From contig CM055109.1 of NCBI GenBank assembly GCA_029204225.1, positions 5,461,053-5,525,052 of the forward strand: 64,000 bases of DNA, in the 5' to 3' direction. Below, piece by piece: positions 58,195 to 64,000 of the stretch (position 1 is the first letter of the stretch; the number at the start of each line of letters is the position of its first letter). The notes beneath the pieces were generated by a model. The model was not told the DNA's origin. It saw only the letters and a list, made by a program, of their open reading frames with translations, and made no database searches. Source of the stretch: Diphasiastrum complanatum (lineage: Eukaryota; Streptophyta; Lycopodiopsida; Lycopodiales; Lycopodiaceae). A program made the translations under genes and the position numbers.

Positions 58195-58263
58195 ACGGGT
58201 TGTTTACATGTAAAATGATTGTATCTTTTTTTTTTTGATGTATCTCTATTTGCAAATAGATCC

Positions 58264-59091
58264 CTATTCAGTCAAATTTTCTATATTTTCTTTATTAGTA
58301 TTAGGAACTGATAAGGGAATAACTCTTTCTATAATCTCGCCTTTCTCTGTTTCGGGAAGGGCCTCAATGTCTTTTAAGACAAGAGGACTCTCTGTTATAA
58401 TATAGCCTTCCTCTGTATTAGGAAAGACTTCTATTCCTTTTTGATCATATATAATAAGATCTGCATCTTGAGGAATCTGAAAGGCTGTTAAGACAGGAGC
58501 AGCTTGATTTTGAGGGCCCTCGATCTCAGGTGCAGCGCTTACACCATTCTGGTCAAAGGTTCTGATCAACTCTTGCCGAAATCTATATACATCGTCAGGA
58601 GTATACAGCTCAAGAGTGAACTGTCATCACAAAACACGAGAATCAGCAAATTACAAATGATGATAATAAAGAAATATGAATCAGAATAAAAGAAACTACA
58701 AATGAACAGAATATTATCTTTTTAATATCTACATCCACTTTAAATTATACCACTCAAAAAATAGCTTCGTATTGTACAGGACGAACCATGCACAACTAAA
58801 AGCGTCTTTTTGCTATACACGCTGCATATATAGAACGAAAATTAGTAATATTATGATAGAAAATTTATTTATGCTATGATGATAGATTTGAACTAAAAAC
58901 GGAATACATGCATATCAGAGATAAATTGAATATACCTTGAGAGATCTAATGGTTATCTCTCCAATTGAGATTGTTGTTGTCGGTATTTCCCGAACGACAA
59001 CTAGAGTCACGATCTCACATAATGTGTCAATTAGTGAATCTAGTATATTGGAAGAATATTCTTCATCATCTAAATATGTGCAATAATTCAT
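58264..59091 (-). CDS. Hypothetical two-exon gene, 170 aa
   Basis: Exon 1 is 59091-58936 (52 codons from ATG, ending AAG|GTATAT). Exon 2 is 58620-58264 (119 codons with stop), after an acceptor gacag. Both junctions are phase 0, so joining them keeps one open frame with no stop. The protein starts MNYCTYLDDEEYSSNIL, has an LELYTPDDVYRFRQELIRTF block at the junction of exon 2 and a Pro/Glu-rich acidic tail. There is no signal peptide, membrane span or motif that I recognise. It converges with the pseudogene ending at 58194, 70 bp away. Possibly both belong to one lineage-specific or viral-derived cluster; that is speculative. The start is chosen as the first ATG in frame. Confidence 0.5.
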
Positions 59092-60020
59092 TGTTGTATA
59101 TGTTTAGGACAAACTAGGATAGCAAACCCACAAGTTCACCAAAGTATTCTATACCAAAATATAGATAATGACACGTGTCAATCAGTGAGCCTAGTATTTT
59201 AATAGACCGTAATTTTAGTCATGTGAATATAATTATTCATAATTTAATGAGCATAAAACATTTTCAAATTTTGTAAATGTCAAATTTTGATTATTAATCC
59301 ATCAATTCAATATTTATAAGAAAATGGATAGTTTTGTTTATTGAATCGAGTGTTTTTCTTTAACGGTTGATTTTCTCTCTTTATGAGCTATTTTCAAGTA
59401 TGTTATCCACTCTATGAATAGTTCATTACTACTCATCTCTCTTCGTAAAAAAAACAATTCCAATATAATGTATTCCACCTATAATTAATTAATATTACTC
59501 AACACTCTTCGCTTGAAATTTTGAAACCTCCAATTTCTATAAGGTATTCATCTAATTATCATATCCTTCTAAAATTTAGACATAACTTTTGTAGGTGAAT
59601 ATTAGACCCGAGCCACTATCTAGTAAGTAAAAATCTTATGAAAATAATAGAAAAGAAACAAATACAAATTAGTGTCTAGTAAAGATGTATTTGTGTCATC
59701 ACTTTTGAACTTGTCATTGTTTATTAAATATATATTAGTACAACTTATTCTTGTCCTATAAATTATATTCTAGCGAAACATATACAACGAAACGTGGGCG
59801 GCAAACATGGGCCCCAGGTCATGACTTTTTTTTATAGATTTTGTGACTTATCCAAATGCTAAAAATTCTTTAAGGCTATCAGAAGGTGACAAAATCCATC
59901 GTTTTACTACCTTCAATGTTGTGTTGATTTTCCAAAATAGTACAAAATGTAGATGATGTAGTTGAACCTTTTCAAAGAATGAAGAATATGACTTGTGTAT
60001 CACTTGCTAGCGGCCATCAT
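59092..60020. other. No recognisable gene
   Basis: Very AT-rich. The right end holds the promoter region of the next gene. Confidence 0.4.
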
Positions 60021-60030
60021 ATTTTCATCA

Positions 60031-60038
60031 TATAAATA
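60031..60038 (+). promoter_or_regulatory. TATA box
   Basis: TATAAATA, 90 bp before the ATG at 60121, a normal plant spacing for a short 5' UTR. Confidence 0.6.
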
Positions 60039-60120
60039 CATACATTGCCTACACTTCTTTTACACTTGAATTTCACATGAAAGTTTAGACTTTAGCATTC
60101 ACAAGCACGAACGAGAGAAG

Positions 60121-60318
60121 ATGGAAATCCATCAATCAAGTTTGTTGTCAAAGCTTCTTTTTCTCATGGTAGTCTGGTTACTGATTCAAAAATCACAACA
60201 ATTGTCAACAGTATCAAAGCCCACTACTAGTAGTACTATTACTTCTCGCAAGTTGCTTCAGAAAACACATGACAATTCGATGCCATTTTCTTTCACAGAA
60301 ACAACACAAAAAAACATG

Positions 60319-60321
<3 letters not shown>
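60121..60321 (+). pseudogene. Secreted-peptide-type gene, 5' part only
   Basis: The ATG follows a TATA box and a purine-rich leader (gagagaag). The N-terminus has a signal-peptide pattern: a short polar start, then LLFLMVVWLLI, then a polar SQQLSTVSKP. A Ser/Thr-rich stretch and an RKLLQ sequence typical of plant secreted proteins follow. After about 67 codons it enters (CT)n and then a copia 3' end, so its own 3' part is missing or displaced. It may be the first exon of a small secreted peptide. Which peptide family is not recognisable. With intact promoter and signal sequence it could still be transcribed. Confidence 0.45.

Positions 60322-60322
<1 letters not shown>

Positions 60323-60404
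<82 letters not shown>
60323..60404 (+). repeat. (CT)n microsatellite at a gene/copia junction
   Basis: About 82 bp of CT between host coding sequence and copia. Confidence 0.97.
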
Positions 60405-60406
<2 letters not shown>

Positions 60407-61168
60407 TTAGACAATGCTATTACTTAGGAAGTATTCTTTGTAGTATGATTAAATCTATGTTAAAACTAGTTGAAGAGGAAGTTTGAGAAACTGTCAACTA
60501 GTTTGATCTAGTTCATGAAATTGTCAACTAGTTTGATCTAGTTCATTTGGCAATATAGGCCAATATGCATCTTAAACTTACAGATAAACATTTTGAAGTT
60601 ATTTTAGTCTAAGTTCATTTGAAATTACCACTTTTGAAAAGTGTGGGAAATGTAGTAGGTCGAGTTTGGACCAATTCAAAATGGTCAATTTTAGTACATT
60701 GAATCTAGTGTATATTTGAGTAGGGTTTGGAATAGATCTAGAAGTTTCCTATTGTTGATAAGATTGGAGAGGCACATCCAATTAGGACATGGAACTACTA
60801 TAAATAGTGTACAAGCATGGGAATAGATACATTTTCTCTCTCTCCTCTCATTCATGCTTATACATGAGTTCTCTTTGGGTTCATATATCCATTTTTGCAT
60901 TATAGTGTTGATATCTTGCACTTTTGTGTGTAGAATGCTATTGTAAGTTGTGTATTGGATCCACATGTGTGTTATGGTACTGCTATTGTATGGCCAACAA
61001 CTTCATTTTATCTTATATATGTTGTTTGATCAAGATCTTATTGAGTTTGCATCTTCTATGTGTAGTAGATGTTAGATTTCTACATTGTCAATGGTGCTAG
61101 ATGTGTTGTTATTCATAACCAAAGATCAAAGGGACATATTGGATCTTAGTGATTCATAATTCTTCACA
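60405..61168 (+). pseudogene. Copia polyprotein C-terminus and 3' LTR remnant
   Basis: 60445-60486 reads SMIKSMLKLVEEEV and then TGA, the C-terminus seen in the 40.6-kb copy. The LTR-like part from 60487 to about 61168 shares blocks with 39824-40564 in element sense (GTCAACTAGTTT, TATTTTAGTCTAA, GAAAAGTGTGGGAAA, TTGAATCTAGT). Its TG start is mutated. A ~29-bp duplication (tgtcaactagtttgatctag) lies at 60490-60547. Confidence 0.8.
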
Positions 61169-61560
61169 AATTGCCACGCATGGCAATAAAGAATTTTTTC
61201 TCTGTAACTTTTGGCACGTGTGGCAGTATCAAATCTCCAGACATACTTGCCACATGAAAGGTTGTTAAATAACGATTGTGCGTGGCACAGCCACACAAAC
61301 TACATTTTGTGAGCATTTTTTAATTTTGAAGTTTAAAAAAATTTGGGTGGTACTGCCATGCGAAAAAACCAAAACTGCTCCTGGGCCTGCGGGTCAGCCT
61401 ATTTTTGGCCGGCAAGGTCCTCGGAAAAATGTTGGTGTGGATGTGGCACATGTGGCACAATCATGCAAAAGAAAAATGTCAAAATTTTGGCTAAGTACCG
61501 GGTTTGCATGGCAGCATCGCGTGGCAAAACGCCCATATGTGTAATTGTGACTTGCATGCA
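61169..61560 (+). repeat. Cluster of GCCAC/GTGGC palindromic motifs
   Basis: TTGCCACGCATGGCAA at 61171-61186, TGGCACGTGTGGCA at 61212-61225, and further tggca/tgcca words near 61249, 61283, 61352, 61444 and 61508. No gene is seen. The region could be LTR or transposon-end sequence. Confidence 0.5.
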
Positions 61561-63543
61561 TTGATCAAAGCCAAGGACTCTTTCATATATGGGTTCAATG
61601 AATCTCAAACAATCATATTGATAGTTGGCAACAATTACCAGTTCTCTTACCAATGGATTGAGCTTGTGGAATACGAGTTTAGAAGGAGCGCTTCTTGAAG
61701 ATACCAAATTATGGTATCAACATATCACTGGATTTGAAAGCCATACATCAATAGTTTCTGTTGTGTATAAAAGAGTGAAATGTTATGGCAGCAAGCTTTG
61801 AACCAACAATTTTCTGAAGTGTGAAGGACTTACAAGAAAGAGCAGTACATGCCTCGGCTCTCATGATCATTGCATGTGCAATAATTTCATGAGTTATATG
61901 CCTGCTGAGTCATATACCAGCTCGGAAGTGATCCAGATTAAATTGGAATTAGCAAGTTTAGATATATACAGGAAACCAAGTTGGCATGTGGAAATTTTTC
62001 CAAGAATTTAGCTGCTTTCAACATTGAGATTGATAACTGCAGAAGGTTTAGTTTCATTCATCCTATTAATTGCAACATCAACAAAATACCTCCTATTAAT
62101 GATTACCTAGATCCTTAAAGATATTGTTAAGATCACCAGTTACGCTGCTAAACGGATGAAGCAGATCATTGATGCTAATATTGTAAGAATAAACATGCAT
62201 TCTCGAGACTAATATGTAGGTTTAGAGATCTGGGTACTTTCCATGCCGATCATGAGTGACAGACATGAGATAAAATGACAGACAGACAATCAGACCTTGA
62301 TGAGCACGATCGAACTAAAATATCATAATTTTACTTTTGAGATTTATGATTTACAAAGTTTGAACTGCTATATTCTAACGGTTATACGTTTTTCCCCACA
62401 GATGTGAACATTATCAGTCTGGAGTCTGGAGGTAGATTAGTCCAGATAAGTTGCACGTCTTCGATGAGCTTCAACCAAGAACGCAGAACTCCATTGGCCA
62501 GATCGGGCCCACCAACTGTACAATTTGGTCAACAACTGCATGATTACTTCCAGTTTCCAAAATCCAACTCGAAGATAAGCAGACAAGATGTAATATTAGA
62601 CATACCCTCATCTAATATACAATATTATGCCTGATGAAAACCTGACATTTTCACTGCATCAATTGTGGAAACCTACTTTCGACAAATTGACATCTCCTAC
62701 AAAAACAGTTTCAACACTTTTGCTTTCCTGCATTTTTGACAATACCCACATCACCAGCTCCTGTAAATATCAAATGATACTCGATCATTTTACTTCAACT
62801 TGTGTGTGTAAGAGAGAGAGATAGAAATTCTCAATGATCCTAATTACACTTCTGACTTATGAGTCATGACAACAAGGATTGAGTACACGCAAATAGAGAG
62901 AGAGAGAGCTTCTGGGAGATCGTGATTACAATTATGAATTATGACAACAAAGAATTGAGTGGACACATAGTGCCAGAAATATCGACTACAAGCTCTTATA
63001 AATCGTTGAAGTACTTTGCAGCTAAAAGCAAGCTAATCATAGTTGATAAGTACAGCAATTAGTTGCATGCTGCAGCCTTCTGTGCGGCGCCCAGGCATAT
63101 AAATTCTGTAAGGGAAAGGATGGCAATCGTTGTTGTAAAAGAGAATTAAATGCAGTTTGCATGCATTCCTCTTCGTGGCTTCTGCTTAGGATGATCATTC
63201 TGTAAGCCGTCCTTGATCGAGAGCAAACACGCTTGAAGCCTTGAAGGTGGTGTTCACCTTAAGATCCGTACACTCACAGCATCTACCAGCCTAAGGTCTC
63301 TACTGGTTTTGTTGCTTTTGCCTTTTTTTTTAATGTGATCTAGCCCTACCCAATATCAATTAAATTCTGTAATCTCGAGGTAAGAAAAGACTAGCATTGT
63401 GTAAAAGCTGAGATCTCTATGATCCAGGAGGTGGCAGTCCTACTGATCTATTGTCAATCTCCTTATATGCCGTGAGTGAAGTGTGTGTTAGACTCGTACT
63501 CTTTTTAATATAAATTCTTCAAGCTTGCCTGTCAAATAAACTT
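61561..63543. other. No recognisable gene
   Basis: About 2 kb. Two short GA runs at about 62811 and 62896. Composition is slightly less AT-rich than the repeats, so it may be real intergenic DNA. No exon was supported. Confidence 0.4.
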
Positions 63544-63801
63544 ATGGACTCTATGGAGGACCAAGAAAATTCCCGACAAGAGACAGTTCAAGGTAATAGC
63601 GCCCAGGGTGGGAGCTTCATGCAGGCTACAATTATAACCGACCGTGCTACTAGCATGGGGAGGAACTCTTGCCATTACGACAAATGCTGTCCTCCTAATC
63701 AATGTATGGTGGAAGACGGGATTCTAGGCGAACTACACATTACTCTTTCAACCTGCTCTTTTCTAACAAAAAAGGTGAGTAGTATTGTAGTTTTCAGATG
63801 A
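63544..63801 (+). CDS. Hypothetical ORF or first exon, 85 aa
   Basis: ATG-initiated frame starting MDSMEDQENSRQETVQ, with CHYDKCCPPNQC in the middle. A donor-like CAAG|GTAATAG lies at about 63591 and another AAG|GTGAGT at 63772-63779, so the true exon may end at either. No family is recognised. The position near the window end prevents following it. Confidence 0.3.
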   Translation: MDSMEDQENSRQETVQGNSAQGGSFMQATIITDRATSMGRNSCHYDKCCPPNQCMVEDGILGELHITLSTCSFLTKKVSSIVVFR

Positions 63802-64000
63802 TTCAGATGTCCAAGAAGATCGGCAAGCTTACGGAGCTTACAAAAGATTCGTGTTATGCTAGCATTGTTTGAGCTTTAAAATTGCTTAGTCTATCATGAA
63901 GAGTTTTTCATCAGTTGTGATCTTAGATTGTGGAGAACGGACATTCATGTTGATTGGGAGCAATACTGACGCTTTTACTGTGGACAACTGACAAGGTAAC

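Overview
The window looks like a stretch of a large, repeat-rich land-plant nuclear genome. It is AT-rich, dominated by decayed Ty1/copia retrotransposons, scattered with long (CA)n and (CT)n tracts, and has very few host genes. The species cannot be fixed from sequence alone. A telomerase-related (Penelope-like) reverse transcriptase beside copia elements would suit a fern, lycophyte or other non-seed plant, but that is inference.

Layout. 1-0.4 kb: copia RNase H tail. 1.3-8.9 kb: a decayed Penelope-like element (PLE) on + with a noncoding 5' module, an N-terminal region, a reverse transcriptase, a 3' hairpin and (CA)n. Its ORF is split by a non-autonomous LTR element (3089-6978) with a 5-bp target duplication. 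9.3-12.9 and 16-18 kb: T-rich and tandemly repeated DNA carrying further copies of the PLE 5' module, with a LINE fragment at 13.2-13.8 kb. 18314-24744 (-): an intact copia with apparently identical 655-bp LTRs, TSD tctat and one 1317-aa gag-pol ORF. 25.1-26.6 kb: an internally deleted PLE ending in the same hairpin-(CA)n. 26.8-33.1 kb: a copia composite containing pol of a second copia family. 34.2 kb: an 83-bp tRNA-like retroposon with 14-bp TSDs. 35.5-36.4 kb (-): a PI-PLC X-domain gene, the clearest intact host gene. 39.4-43.9 kb: gypsy RT fragment, chimeric copia remains (-) and a 920-bp solo LTR. 44.2-45.5 kb (-): a decayed gene of an uncharacterised, possibly transposase-related family. 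47-49.5 kb: possible exons of an unknown gene. 52-56.5 kb: an LTR with heat-shock-element-like motifs, a pol-deleted copia and an inverted LTR pair. 57.1-59.1 kb: a two-exon pseudogene facing an apparently intact two-exon gene, both of unknown function. 60.1-61.2 kb: a truncated secreted-peptide gene fused through (CT)n to a copia 3' end. The remainder has no recognisable gene.

The window is mostly a record of retroelement turnover. Three patterns cross element boundaries. The palindrome CACACGTGTG sits in most of the copia LTRs. All long (CA)n and (CT)n tracts have the same strand orientation, and two follow an identical PLE 3' end. Most in-frame stops in the dead elements are single C-to-T or G-to-A changes from the expected codon, as expected from cytosine-methylation decay.
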